Notes under the pieces: generated by a model
The model's input: the letters and a program-made list of their open reading frames with translations, nothing else
Databases searched by the model: none
What the model was told of the DNA's origin: nothing
In this document: positions 24,543 through 33,188 of the stretch, piece by piece
How the letters are laid out: each line of letters opens with the position of its first letter
Position numbering within the stretch: the first letter of the stretch is position 1
Made by a program: the position numbers and the translations under genes
Origin: Mucilaginibacter dorajii
Lineage (GTDB): Bacteria; Bacteroidota; Bacteroidia; Sphingobacteriales; Sphingobacteriaceae
Direction of reading: 5' to 3'
Length of the DNA stretch: 46,835 nucleotides
NCBI RefSeq assembly: GCF_024808255.1
Contig: NZ_JANTYS010000032.1
Location: 21,367 to 68,201 of the forward strand

Positions 24543-25013
24543 ATGATCACCATTACCGTAAACGGGCAACGCCACGATATTGAGGCCGACCCCAATATGC
24601 CATTGCTTTGGGTTATCCGCGACATTTTGGGTTTAACCGGCACTAAATTTGGCTGTGGCGCGGCCCAATGTGGTGCCTGCACCGTTCATTTAAACGGCGA
24701 AGCCGTGCGCTCATGCGTTACAAAAATAAACCGGGCGGCCGGGCAAAACATAGTTACCATTGAAGGTCTTTCGGCCAATAACAATCATCCGTTGCAATTA
24801 GCATGGAACGAAATGAGTGTTCCGCAATGCGGCTATTGTCAATCAGGGCAACTCATGTCGGCAGCAGTTTTGTTGCGCGAAAACCCCAACCCAACAGACC
24901 AGGATATTGACGATGCCATGTCGGGCAATATTTGCCGGTGTGGTACTTATCAACGTGTTAGGGCCGCTATACATAAAGCCGCAGCAATGCAAACGGAAGG
25001 GGTTAAGTCATGA
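24543..25013 (+). CDS. iorA: [2Fe-2S] subunit of an isoquinoline 1-oxidoreductase-like molybdenum hydroxylase
   Basis: This 156-residue small subunit of the xanthine oxidase family carries electrons from the molybdenum site. The N-terminal plant-type ferredoxin domain holds Cys38, Cys43, Cys46 (GCGAAQCGACTVHLNG) and Cys58. The C-terminal helical domain holds Cys96 and Cys99 (CGYCQSGQ) and Cys131 and Cys133 (CRCGTYQR). Both clusters are therefore complete. The ATG at 24543 is chosen because MITITVNGQ is the natural N-terminus; a TTG two codons earlier is less likely. Its last four bases overlap the start of the cytochrome gene (ATGA), indicating translational coupling. The substrate is probably an N-heterocycle or aldehyde, but cannot be determined. 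Confidence 0.93.
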   Translation: MITITVNGQRHDIEADPNMPLLWVIRDILGLTGTKFGCGAAQCGACTVHLNGEAVRSCVTKINRAAGQNIVTIEGLSANNNHPLQLAWNEMSVPQCGYCQSGQLMSAAVLLRENPNPTDQDIDDAMSGNICRCGTYQRVRAAIHKAAAMQTEGVKS

Positions 25014-25618
25014 AAAAACTGATAATTATCAGCTGCTTTCTATCTATAGTTGGGTTTGTTTCATTATCCTTCAGATCTGAAAAGGTAATCAATAAAAACT
25101 ACCCAACTTTACCTAAGGATAGCGTTGGCTCAACAAAGGCATTTATGTCTGTGTATAAAGTTTTGATGAGCGCGCGCTGCATGAATTGCCATCCATCCGG
25201 CAATACGCCATTACAAGGCGACGACAGCCATTTACATACCATGAATGTAACGCGGGGGCTTGATGGGCATGGCGTATACTCCATGCGTTGCAGCAACTGC
25301 CACCAGGCCGAAAACACAGCCGGTTTACATATGCCGCCCGGAAATCCCAAATGGGGCCTACCACCGGCAAACATGCGCATGGTGTTTCAGGGCCGCACGC
25401 CACGTGAGCTGGCGCTACAGTTGCTTGACCCTAAACAAAATGGTGGCCGTACAAAAGCACAATTAATAGATCATATGGCTAATGACGCCCTGGTTGGCTG
25501 GGCCTGGCATCCGGGCGAGGGACGTACCCTGCCGCCAATGAGCCGGCCGGCTTTTGCCGCACAGGTACGTTTATGGATAGCCAAAGGCGCTTATGCACCA
25601 TCTGCTAAAATCAAATAA
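25010..25618 (+). CDS. exported diheme c-type cytochrome of the molybdenum hydroxylase operon
   Basis: This 202-residue protein has a signal-anchor-like N-terminus (MKKLIIISCFLSIVGFVSLS). Two c-type heme sites are seen, CMNCH (Cys57, Cys60, His61) and CSNCH (Cys94, Cys97, His98). Candidate axial Met residues occur in HMPPG and in ANMRM. It lies between the two oxidoreductase subunit genes, overlapping the first by 4 bp and ending 27 bp before the second. It is therefore the likely electron acceptor linking the hydroxylase to the respiratory chain in the periplasm. The spacing ANDALVGWAWHPGEGRTLPP near the C-terminus is typical of cytochromes found with IorAB-like enzymes. Confidence 0.88.
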   Translation: MKKLIIISCFLSIVGFVSLSFRSEKVINKNYPTLPKDSVGSTKAFMSVYKVLMSARCMNCHPSGNTPLQGDDSHLHTMNVTRGLDGHGVYSMRCSNCHQAENTAGLHMPPGNPKWGLPPANMRMVFQGRTPRELALQLLDPKQNGGRTKAQLIDHMANDALVGWAWHPGEGRTLPPMSRPAFAAQVRLWIAKGAYAPSAKIK

Positions 25619-25645
25619 AGGATTTAAAAGTTTAGAGTAGCCATT

Positions 25646-27802
25646 ATGGAAACCAACGCACTTTCAAGAAGAAATTTTCTGAGGGTATCCGGCATTGCCG
25701 GCAGCGCCCTTTGTTTAGGCTTTTATTTCCCTGCCAATGCAAAAAAAGGAGAGTTAATCACTGTGAATACGGCCGACCTGTCGGGATTTGAATTTAACGC
25801 CTGGATCCGTATCGATGCCAATGGCAAGGTAACGCTAACAGATCACCGCGCCGAAATGGGCCAGGGTTCTTTTCAATCGGTACCACAAATTATTGCCGAA
25901 GAGCTGGAAGTAGATCTTAAAGATATCAATGTAGTTTTTGCCCAGGGCGATCCGGTTAAATACGGCAGCCAGATTACCGGCGGCAGCTCAACCATCAGGG
26001 GATCTTATAAAAAACTGTTAAAACTAAGTGCAACCGCCCGCGAAATGTTGATCACCGCGGCAGCAAACAAATGGAACGTTCCGGCAAGTGAATGTTATGC
26101 CGGTTCGGGCTACGTTATTCATAAGCCATCGGGCAAAAAGCTCCATTACGGTGAGTTGGTTGCAGATGCATCAAAGCTTACGCCCCCAAAAGAGGTTAAG
26201 CTTAAAGATGCCTCAGCGTACAAGCTTATCCGCAAGCCGCTGCAACGGATGGATACGCCAATGAAAACCAATGGTGAAGCTATTTTTGGTTTGGATAAAA
26301 AGCTGCCCGGAATGGTATACGCCGTGGTTGAACGTAGCCCCAGGCTGCGCGGAAAAGTAAAAAGTTTTGATGGTTCGGCAGCGCTGAAAGTGCCTGGCGT
26401 AAAACAGGTATTTAAAATACAGATGATGGTTTTTAACACTACCCGCGATGGTGTTGTGGTTATTGCCAACAGCACCTGGGCAGCCATGCAAGGTCGCAAA
26501 GCCTTACATGTTGAATGGGATGAAAGCGGTTTTGAGCACGTAAATACTGCTGATATTTATAAAGCTCATGAAGATCTACTTAAAACCAAAGAAGGTCTTT
26601 CCTTTAAAAAACAGGGCGATCCGGATGGTATTTTAAATAAGGCCGACAAAAAGATAGACGTAATTTATCAAACACCTTACCAGGCGCATGCTGCTATGGA
26701 GCCATTAAACTGCATAGCACATTACCAGCCCGATAAAATAGAAATATGGGGACCAATACAAGCCCCGGACTGGGTACAGGGCGATATTACCAGTAAATTT
26801 AAAATGCCTAAAGGAAAGGTCATCGTTAACATGACTTTTTTGGGTGGTGGTTTCGGCAGGAAAGCCTTTTTAGATTATACGCACGAGGCCGTAGCCATTT
26901 CAAAAGAAATTGGTGCGCCGGTGCAGGTGGTTTGGACACGCGAAGACGATATTAAACAGGGCCCCTATCGCGCTGGTATTTCCTATAGGGGGCAAGGCTC
27001 GGTTGAAAATGGCGAGATCAGTGCCTTAAAATTCAAAATGGCAGGCCAAAATATCGATCATTGGAACGGTCCTTCGCGTGATAAAGCAAATAACAGCACT
27101 GCCGAAGGTTTTTTGAAACCTTATTATGACAGCATCAAAAATTTAAGTTTTGCGGATGTTCCGTATGAAATGCCTTTACCTAACATGTGGTGGCGCTCGG
27201 TATATGCCTCAACCAATGGCTTTGCCTACGAAAGCTTCATGAACGAGATGGCTGTATTGGCAGGAAAAGATCAGCTTGATTTTCGCAGGCAGTATTTGAA
27301 AGATGAGCGTTGCCAGGCCTTGATCAGTAAAATGGAAGAAGTATCCGGCTGGAAATCACGCAAAAAAAATGAAGGCTTTGGCGTGGCCATTACCGAATGC
27401 TTTGAAACCACCGTTGGCCAGGTAGTTAAAGTATCCCGTAATGCCGCCGGAAAAGTAAAGATTGACAAAGTTTGGGCAGTGATGGATTGCGGCTGGTATG
27501 TTAACCCGGATATTATCACGGCACAAATAGAGGGATCTGTTGTAATGGCACTTGGTGCCGCAACTATACATGAAATCACCTTTAAAGACGGATTGGTAGA
27601 ACAACATAATTTTTACGATTATTTAATGCCCCGTATGAGTGATATGCCGCTGGTGGAAGTACACATAATGGAAAACCCGGCCGATGCAGGCGGCGTAGGC
27701 GAACCCGGTCTGCCCCCGTTTGCGCCTGCATTAACAGATGCTATTTATGATTTAACCGGAAACCGCATCAGAAAACTGCCTTTTAACATGAATGCTATTT
27801 AA
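25646..27802 (+). CDS. iorB: molybdopterin-binding subunit, isoquinoline 1-oxidoreductase-like
   Basis: This 718-residue catalytic subunit binds the molybdenum cytosine dinucleotide-type cofactor. A twin-arginine signal (SRRNFLRVSG, Arg8-Arg9) implies export of the folded holoenzyme. Family motifs include EMGQGSFQSVPQIIAEELEV, GGSSTIRGSY, YQTPYQAHAAMEPLNC, FLGGGFGRKAFLDYT, and GGVGEPGLPPFAPALTDAI near the C-terminus, where the conserved catalytic Glu lies in GEPGLPP. It is full length and single-chain, as in IorB, and has no FAD subunit gene beside it, consistent with electron transfer to the neighbouring cytochrome. No XdhC/MobA-type maturation gene lies in the window. Substrate is unassigned. 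Confidence 0.93.
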   Translation: METNALSRRNFLRVSGIAGSALCLGFYFPANAKKGELITVNTADLSGFEFNAWIRIDANGKVTLTDHRAEMGQGSFQSVPQIIAEELEVDLKDINVVFAQGDPVKYGSQITGGSSTIRGSYKKLLKLSATAREMLITAAANKWNVPASECYAGSGYVIHKPSGKKLHYGELVADASKLTPPKEVKLKDASAYKLIRKPLQRMDTPMKTNGEAIFGLDKKLPGMVYAVVERSPRLRGKVKSFDGSAALKVPGVKQVFKIQMMVFNTTRDGVVVIANSTWAAMQGRKALHVEWDESGFEHVNTADIYKAHEDLLKTKEGLSFKKQGDPDGILNKADKKIDVIYQTPYQAHAAMEPLNCIAHYQPDKIEIWGPIQAPDWVQGDITSKFKMPKGKVIVNMTFLGGGFGRKAFLDYTHEAVAISKEIGAPVQVVWTREDDIKQGPYRAGISYRGQGSVENGEISALKFKMAGQNIDHWNGPSRDKANNSTAEGFLKPYYDSIKNLSFADVPYEMPLPNMWWRSVYASTNGFAYESFMNEMAVLAGKDQLDFRRQYLKDERCQALISKMEEVSGWKSRKKNEGFGVAITECFETTVGQVVKVSRNAAGKVKIDKVWAVMDCGWYVNPDIITAQIEGSVVMALGAATIHEITFKDGLVEQHNFYDYLMPRMSDMPLVEVHIMENPADAGGVGEPGLPPFAPALTDAIYDLTGNRIRKLPFNMNAI

Positions 27803-28265
27803 CCGCGTTAAATAAAGCATAGGTTATTTAATGCTACCCGGGGGCGTTACCCCCGCCGGTAGAAGCGGCGGTCAGGCTTTCTGTTTCAAGTCCTCACAGG
27901 CCATTACCCGCACCGGCCGCGCGTGCTGTGGGCTTTCCACGACAATCCTTAACGCAAAGAAATATTTTTTGTAGCGACGCGACTTTTTTGCCTCTCCCCC
28001 ATGCAAATCCTAAATTTGCGTTCCCGCCTAAAACAGTCCACCTAAATACTCCTTCCCGATACCCGGCTTCCAATTATGCATCTCAACAAAAACCTTACCT
28101 GGCTAATTCATAACAATGATTCATTTATGTATCATTGTACTTTATATAAGTACTATAACTAAGTCCAGCTTTTATAACCGGCAATAACCGTGGTAAACAA
28201 TAAAGTCATGCGTTACCGGCTTTGGGCAAATGTTTTGAACCTTATAGCAACATTTAAATAGTACT
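27803..28265. other. intergenic region with small inverted repeats
   Basis: No credible gene is seen. CGGGGG-CGTTA-CCCCCG follows the iorB-like gene by about 36 bp and could act as a transcription end without a T-run. Two inverted repeats lie about 110-150 bp before the next gene: CAATGAT (28114-28120) with ATCATTG (28131-28137), and GTACTT (28137-28142) with AAGTAC (28148-28153). They could be operators. Confidence 0.45.
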
Positions 28266-28772
28266 ATGCCTTACCCCTTTAAACAGAAAACTGCATCGCG
28301 GCCGGCATTAAACCCGGGGAAACAACACCTTTCTGCTACTTCTGTGAAACAGCCCCAACGTAAACGAGCGGCTGGCAAAAGATTGGCTATTATCGGCCTT
28401 GTGCTTATCCCGATAGCATTGCTTGTGGGGTACTACTGGAGCCAGCAAACAAACGTAAGCTTCGGGTTTGCGCATAAATTGGTAACCAAACCACATGCAG
28501 CCCCTATCGACGCTTTTCATATCACGATAACCAATACCGGCAATAAGGATATCATTATAAAAAATGTTGATGTTATTCAAGGCCTTAATGGCGATGACCT
28601 TTATGACCAATTCAAATGGGAATACGAAGGCAAAACGCTGAAGGCTAAAAGCACCATACAATGGGATATGGAATTTGGGAACAAAAACCTCCACCTCCTT
28701 TCATTCAGGGTTCAGCTTACTACAGCCAGCGGAAAAGTTTATACATCGTGGAGACAGCCATATCGATATTAA
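28266..28772 (+). CDS. membrane-anchored protein of unknown function
   Basis: This 168-residue protein has a basic cytoplasmic N-terminus of about 40 residues and one membrane helix (about 43-60, KRLAIIGLVLIPIALLVGYY). A beta-rich extracytoplasmic domain of about 105 residues follows (HITITNTGNKDIIIKNVDVI and STIQWDMEFGNKNLHLLSFR), with immunoglobulin-like character. No known family is recognised. It stands alone between the molybdenum hydroxylase operon and the GntR gene. Confidence 0.7.
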   Translation: MPYPFKQKTASRPALNPGKQHLSATSVKQPQRKRAAGKRLAIIGLVLIPIALLVGYYWSQQTNVSFGFAHKLVTKPHAAPIDAFHITITNTGNKDIIIKNVDVIQGLNGDDLYDQFKWEYEGKTLKAKSTIQWDMEFGNKNLHLLSFRVQLTTASGKVYTSWRQPYRY

Positions 28773-28881
28773 ACCAGCAATCATCTTAATTCCTGGCCCT
28801 AATTTATTGATTCTTTTCCGGGTAAACACCTGGAAAATCGCGTTTAACATTTCCGCATAAGGTAACATCTTTCAATAGCAC

Positions 28882-29053
28882 AATAGGTAACCGCTATGCG
28901 GCATTTTATCTGGTTCTTTTGTTTCTGCAAACAGGTAGCCGCTATGCGGCATCGAATATTTAATAAGACGAAAGTATGCCGCATAGCGGCTACCTATTTG
29001 TAGAACAAATAATTTATGCTTTTTTGCTCCATAGGAGCTACCTATTGCTATGC
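28882..29053. repeat. cluster of 'AGGTAGCCGCTATGCGGCAT' repeats, direct and inverted
   Basis: Two direct copies (about 28886-28904 with one difference, and 28933-28952) are followed by an inverted copy (28976-28995). A partial fourth unit, GGAGCTACCTATTGCTATGC, ends at 29053. The central GCCGC-TAT-GCGGC is itself palindromic. The tract is extragenic; the frame across it is an artefact of the repeats. Confidence 0.85.
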
Positions 29054-29106
29054 AAATCTTTAAAAGCGATTTCTCTGCGGTAAACACCAAAACAACGGCG
29101 AATCAA

Positions 29107-29137
29107 TTTGGGAAATAATATATTTATTTTACTTTTG
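29107..29137 (+). promoter_or_regulatory. Bacteroidota sigma promoter of the GntR gene
   Basis: TTTG at 29107-29110, 19 nt of spacer, then TACTTTTG at 29130-29137 is an exact match to TTTG-N19-TAnnTTTG. The operator-like repeat begins 3 bp downstream. Confidence 0.75.
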
Positions 29138-29139
29138 TA

Positions 29140-29158
29140 TTCATCAGATGATAGGATG
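29140..29158. promoter_or_regulatory. candidate GntR/FadR operator 1 (autoregulation)
   Basis: It carries CATCAGATGAT (29142-29152), shared exactly with the MFS gene upstream region. It sits directly over the expected transcription start of the regulator gene, where binding would repress. Confidence 0.6.
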
Positions 29159-29166
29159 AATAAAAG

Positions 29167-29823
29167 ATGAAGGTTTATATTAACAGGAAAACGCTTGCCG
29201 AAGAAGTTGCTGCTAAATTACAGGAGCAAATATCATTAGGCCACTACAAGGTGAACGAAAAATTACCTATAGAACCTGAGTTGATGAAAACTTTTGGTGT
29301 TGGACGGTCATCCATCCGCGAGGCCATTAAATTACTCACTAACGCCGGTTTACTAAGGGTGCAGCAAGGTGTGGGCACTTTTGTTGATCAAACCGGTAGT
29401 CGCGAACCAATGGATTTACGGTTGAAACGCGCCAATGTTAAGGACCTGGACGAGGTAAGGCAATTGCTGGAAATAAAAATTGCCGAAAAAGCGGCGTTAA
29501 ACAGAACTGACAAGGATATTGAGGCCATAAAAAAACATTTAAACAACAGGCGGATAGCGGCAGACAACAACTTGATAGAGGAATGTATAGAAGCCGACAT
29601 ACAATTTCATATTGCTATAGCCGAAGCCTCAAAAAACGAGATACTTGCCGACCTATACAAGGGCGCGAGCGTTCACCTCAAAGAATGGTTTATAAATATA
29701 TACCCGGATACAGCCCTGTTTATTGAAACTTATGACCTGCATGAGCAACTATTGAAAAACATTACTGCCGGTAATGCTAAAATGGCCTGGGCAACAGCTG
29801 CAAAGATTATCGGCTACCATTAA
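29167..29823 (+). CDS. GntR/FadR-family transcriptional regulator
   Basis: This 218-residue protein has an N-terminal winged helix (residues about 8-75; KLPIEPELMKTFGVGRSSIR, then EAIKLLTNAGLLRVQQGVGT) and a C-terminal all-helical FCD ligand-binding domain (about 90-215) with metal-site-like residues in EADIQFHIAIAEAS. The family responds to small acids or similar effectors. It sits 43 bp upstream of an MFS exporter gene in the same direction. The shared CATCAGATGAT in front of both genes suggests it represses itself and the exporter. The effector is unknown. Confidence 0.93.
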   Translation: MKVYINRKTLAEEVAAKLQEQISLGHYKVNEKLPIEPELMKTFGVGRSSIREAIKLLTNAGLLRVQQGVGTFVDQTGSREPMDLRLKRANVKDLDEVRQLLEIKIAEKAALNRTDKDIEAIKKHLNNRRIAADNNLIEECIEADIQFHIAIAEASKNEILADLYKGASVHLKEWFINIYPDTALFIETYDLHEQLLKNITAGNAKMAWATAAKIIGYH

Positions 29824-29842
29824 TATCGTTTTTCACTAAATA

Positions 29843-29858
29843 CATCAGATGATCTGAT
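29843..29858. promoter_or_regulatory. candidate GntR/FadR operator 2, before the MFS gene
   Basis: CATCAGATGAT (29843-29853) repeats the site before the regulator gene. ATCAGA-TGA-TCTGAT forms a 6-bp inverted repeat around a 3-nt centre, the architecture expected for a dimeric GntR protein. It lies only 9 bp before the ATG at 29867. Confidence 0.6.
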
Positions 29859-29866
29859 TAATAACC

Positions 29867-31087
29867 ATGATAAACTCTAACAACAACACCATCGACGCTA
29901 AGCAGATTGCCCAGCGTACCGTTTTCTCCATTTTATTTACCATCAGCTTTGCGCACCTGTTGAATGACATGCTGCAATCTGTGGTGCCTTCTGTTTACCC
30001 CCTTATTAAAAGCAGGTTTCATCTTACATTTTCACAAATAGGATTAATAACACTCACCTACCAGTTAACAGCATCAATTTTGCAGCCTTTTGTTGGGTTT
30101 TATACCGATAAAAAACCACGGCCTTATTCGTTGGTTATTGGAATGGGCTTTACGTTATTTGGCTTGCTTGCTGTATCATTTGCCGCGAGCTTCATTACAG
30201 TTTTACTGGCAGTTAGCCTTATTGGCATTGGCTCATCCATATTCCATCCCGATTCATCAAAGGTGGCCCACCTGGCATCGGGTGGCCGAAAAGGCCTTGC
30301 TCAATCTATCTTTCAATTAGGTGGCAATGCAGGTAGTGCTATAGGCCCCCTGCTGGCAGCTATAATTGTAGCACCTTACGGGCAGTTTAACCTCATCTGG
30401 TTTTGTTTGGCAGCTTTCGCTGGCATGATCATCCTATCTACAATAGCCCGCTGGTATCAGCAACAGCTGGACCTGAAAGCATTAAATAAAAATAAAGCGA
30501 TTGCAGATGTACGTAGCTCCCTTTCAAAAAAAAGGGTCCTATTTTCCCTGGGCATATTGATGGTGCTTATTTTTTCTAAATACTTCTACCTGACAAGTAT
30601 GACCAGTTATTATACCTTTTACCTGATCGGTAAATTCCATCTTTCGCTGCAGCAATCGCAAATTTATCTTTTCGCGTTTTTGGGTGCGGTAGCCGCCGGT
30701 ACGTTGCTGGGCGGTCCGTTAGGAGATCGTTTTGGGCGCAAGTACATTATTTGGATCTCTATACTCGGGGTGGCACCCTTTACCCTGATGCTCCCTTACG
30801 CCTCACTGTTTTGGACGGGAGTTTTATCTGTAATTATTGGCTTAATTATTTCGTCGGCTTTTTCGGCCATACTGGTATACGCTACAGATTTAGTACCCGG
30901 TAAGGTTGGCCTTATCGCCGGGCTGTTCTTTGGTTTAGCCTTTGGCATAGGCGGCCTTGGCTCTGCCGTATTAGGGCGTCTGGCCGACATGACCAGTATT
31001 GAATATGTTTTTAAAGTATGCGCATTTCTTCCTTTAATAGGCATTTTTACCGGCCTGCTCCCAAACCTCAACACTAAAAAAATATAG
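29867..31087 (+). CDS. MFS exporter, fosmidomycin-resistance (Fsr)-like
   Basis: This 406-residue major facilitator has about 12 membrane helices. SFAHLLNDMLQSVVPSVYPL at residues 28-47 and the GFYTDKKPRPYSL loop are typical of the fosmidomycin-resistance group. SSIFHPDSSKVAHLASGGRK and GGPLGDRFGRKY match conserved MFS loop motifs. Likely role: proton-driven efflux of a toxic or signalling small molecule at the inner membrane. It follows the GntR gene by 43 bp and is likely under its control. Confidence 0.9.
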   Translation: MINSNNNTIDAKQIAQRTVFSILFTISFAHLLNDMLQSVVPSVYPLIKSRFHLTFSQIGLITLTYQLTASILQPFVGFYTDKKPRPYSLVIGMGFTLFGLLAVSFAASFITVLLAVSLIGIGSSIFHPDSSKVAHLASGGRKGLAQSIFQLGGNAGSAIGPLLAAIIVAPYGQFNLIWFCLAAFAGMIILSTIARWYQQQLDLKALNKNKAIADVRSSLSKKRVLFSLGILMVLIFSKYFYLTSMTSYYTFYLIGKFHLSLQQSQIYLFAFLGAVAAGTLLGGPLGDRFGRKYIIWISILGVAPFTLMLPYASLFWTGVLSVIIGLIISSAFSAILVYATDLVPGKVGLIAGLFFGLAFGIGGLGSAVLGRLADMTSIEYVFKVCAFLPLIGIFTGLLPNLNTKKI

Positions 31088-31179
31088 CAGACCATTTTAC
31101 ACCCACTACCCGAAATAAATCGGGTGTTGTTTGAGATATTGGTATTTCACATATAAAAGGCGTCGGGCTTGTTATAGGA

Positions 31180-31218
31180 AGGGCCTGCCAGATAAATCCG
31201 GCAGACCCTTATTATTTT
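31180..31218 (+). terminator. terminator downstream of the MFS gene
   Basis: AGGG-C-CTGCC (31180-31189) pairs with GGCAG-A-CCCT (31200-31209), one mismatch, around about 10 nt. TTATTATTTTTTT follows. Confidence 0.8.
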
Positions 31219-31308
31219 TTTGTAAAGACGCATCACATGCGTATCCCGCATGCAAATTTAAATACCGAATCTAAACTATTTTCCAATTCAACCCTTTGGG
31301 CATCCCGT

Positions 31309-32046
31309 TTACCATGGGCAACTTGCCGGTTCAGGAAAATACTCCGCGCTAAAAAATCCTCCTGTAGGGCCGTACTGATCAATCAGGGCATATTTTGCTA
31401 TCCGTTGCCCTGCCTCTTGTACGGTACTTGTACCCTGGTGACCGGTAAAATCGGTTTTAGTATATCCGGGGCAAACTGCGTTTACTTTAAAAGGCAGATC
31501 GCGCAGCGCGTAGGCCAGGTTAACAGTGTACATGTTAAGAGCCGATTTACTGGATTGGTATACCGCCATTTTATTATCATAGCCAGGCATGGAAGGATCT
31601 GCCGCCAGGCTAAGCGAGGCCATAGCCGAGCTTACGTTTACAATACGTGGCTCAACTGATTTTTTTAACAAGTCGATAAATGCCTGCGTAACAGCAACCA
31701 CACCAAACACATTGGTTTCATATACCGCTCTGAATTGATCGATTGTTGCGCTAAGTGCCGACTGGGGAAATCCGCCGGAAATACCCGCATTGTTAACCAG
31801 CACATCCAATACTTCTGTTTTTTTGCCTATTACAGCCCGGGTGGCATCGATAGATTGCTGGTTGGTTACTTCCAGTTGTACAGCTTCCACGTTTTGGAGC
31901 CCTTCGGCTTTCAACTTTTCTACTGCTGCCCATCCGCTTTCGATGCTGCGGCTGCCTAAATAAACAAAGAACCCGTTTTGGGCAAGCTGCCTTGCTACTT
32001 CAAAGCCAATACCTTTGTTGGCCCCTGTTACTAATGCTATTTTCAT
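31309..32046 (-). CDS. short-chain dehydrogenase/reductase (carbonyl reductase-like)
   Basis: This 245-residue SDR has TGANKGIG at residues 7-14, NNAG at 85-88, Ser139-140 in NVSSAM, and Tyr163-Lys167 in YQSSK. The overall sequence (ANKGIGFEVARQL, then VCPGYTKTDFTGHQGTSTVQ) resembles NADPH-dependent carbonyl reductases. It acts in the cytoplasm; substrate unknown. It lies downstream of the AraC regulator gene on the same strand with an 83-bp gap containing a possible -7 box, so the regulator probably controls it. Confidence 0.93.
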   Translation of the reverse strand: MKIALVTGANKGIGFEVARQLAQNGFFVYLGSRSIESGWAAVEKLKAEGLQNVEAVQLEVTNQQSIDATRAVIGKKTEVLDVLVNNAGISGGFPQSALSATIDQFRAVYETNVFGVVAVTQAFIDLLKKSVEPRIVNVSSAMASLSLAADPSMPGYDNKMAVYQSSKSALNMYTVNLAYALRDLPFKVNAVCPGYTKTDFTGHQGTSTVQEAGQRIAKYALIDQYGPTGGFFSAEYFPEPASCPW

Positions 32047-32074
32047 TTAAATAATGGTTTTGAAACTAACAGGA

Positions 32075-32082
32075 CAAAAGTA
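32075..32082 (-). promoter_or_regulatory. candidate -7 box for the SDR gene
   Basis: On the minus strand this reads TACTTTTG, an exact TAnnTTTG match, 28 nt before the ATG at 32046. No correctly spaced -33 element is seen. Confidence 0.4.
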
Positions 32083-32129
32083 TCCCGCAGCAAACCAAAC
32101 GGGGTGTACAAATCATTTGAAGTACTGGA

Positions 32130-32996
32130 CTAATCGTGATGATCTGCTAAAAATGCACTTACGCTTTTACCGGTACTCTTTTTAAATAGCCGTGAAAAGT
32201 AATCGGGGTCGTTAAAACCAAGCTCATACGCCAGTTCTTTTACCGAAAGTGTAGAAAATTGCAGCTTGCGCTTTGCTTCAAGCATGAGCCGGTTGGTCAT
32301 CCACTCCTTGGGCGAAACACCCGAAAACTCCTTTACAATACCATAAAGGCTACTTGTGGTCATGGCCAGTTGCCCGGCAATACTATGCACGTCATTTTGC
32401 TCGGTCAGCTGCGTTTCTACCGCAAGTTTAAACGCAATGTATTTAGCTAATTTTGGATTTGGCAGGTTATCCTGGTTGCTTTGCCCAAAATAAGCGCTGT
32501 TAAATTCAGTTAAAAGTGTATTCAAATGAGCCAAAATGATCTCCGTGTTTTTTTGCTTTCCCGCGGCATGAAGTAACTGGAACAAATTGGAGAAAACCGA
32601 TTTAACACGCTCTTTAGCATCCGGCCCAAACGTGATGGTATTGGTATTTAAGGGATCTAATAAAAATGGGAATGAATTGGGCAGCAAGGCCAGTACATTC
32701 TCATCAAAGGCAGCTTTATAATTTAGGCTGTGACTGCTTTTGGGCGGATTTAAAAACACCTGGTTCGGCAAACCAAAAATCAACTGACTATCGGTTATGG
32801 TGATATCCTGTAAGTCTACCTTATAAGTTTCTGTACCCTCATCTAAAAAAATAAAACAGTAATGAGCCAGTTTGTGCGGTCTAAGCAGTTTTTCTAAAAT
32901 ATCATCTGGTATCTTAATCTTACAGTTTTCATTCACCGTAATATCTAACCTATCGTGGTGTTTGATCTTGTCTAATAATCCTTTAGTTTCCTGCAT
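32130..32996 (-). CDS. AraC-family transcriptional regulator
   Basis: From the ATG at 32994-32996 the protein has 288 residues; an in-frame GTG 14 codons earlier is less likely. The N-terminal sensing half contains SQLIFGLPNQVFLNPPKSSH. The C-terminal AraC domain contains DVHSIAGQLAMTTSSLYGIV and TLSVKELAYELGFNDPDYFS followed by RLFKKSTGKSV. It precedes the carbonyl-reductase-like SDR gene and is its likely regulator. It is cytoplasmic; effector unknown. Confidence 0.92.
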   Translation of the reverse strand: MQETKGLLDKIKHHDRLDITVNENCKIKIPDDILEKLLRPHKLAHYCFIFLDEGTETYKVDLQDITITDSQLIFGLPNQVFLNPPKSSHSLNYKAAFDENVLALLPNSFPFLLDPLNTNTITFGPDAKERVKSVFSNLFQLLHAAGKQKNTEIILAHLNTLLTEFNSAYFGQSNQDNLPNPKLAKYIAFKLAVETQLTEQNDVHSIAGQLAMTTSSLYGIVKEFSGVSPKEWMTNRLMLEAKRKLQFSTLSVKELAYELGFNDPDYFSRLFKKSTGKSVSAFLADHHD

Positions 32997-33188
32997 TTGT
33001 GGTTGTTCAACTAAATATGCGAATATAAGAGCAGTCACAAATGGTTATCCAGCCGTTGGTATCGATTTGACAAACAGGTGACTATGCAGTCATAATTACA
33101 AAAAATATCTTTTAAAAAAGGGATCGTCCCATCGTGCCAGTTTCTACGGCTATCGATAAATACCTGGTTAAACTTTTATCAAAAAACA

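Noticed and set aside
28872..29090. Minus-strand frame encoding repeated MPHSGYL
   Set aside because: The repetition comes from the 20-bp extragenic repeat cluster, not from selection on protein.
31237..31659. Plus-strand 140-residue frame
   Set aside because: It is mostly antisense to the SDR gene at 31309-32046, which has complete catalytic motifs.
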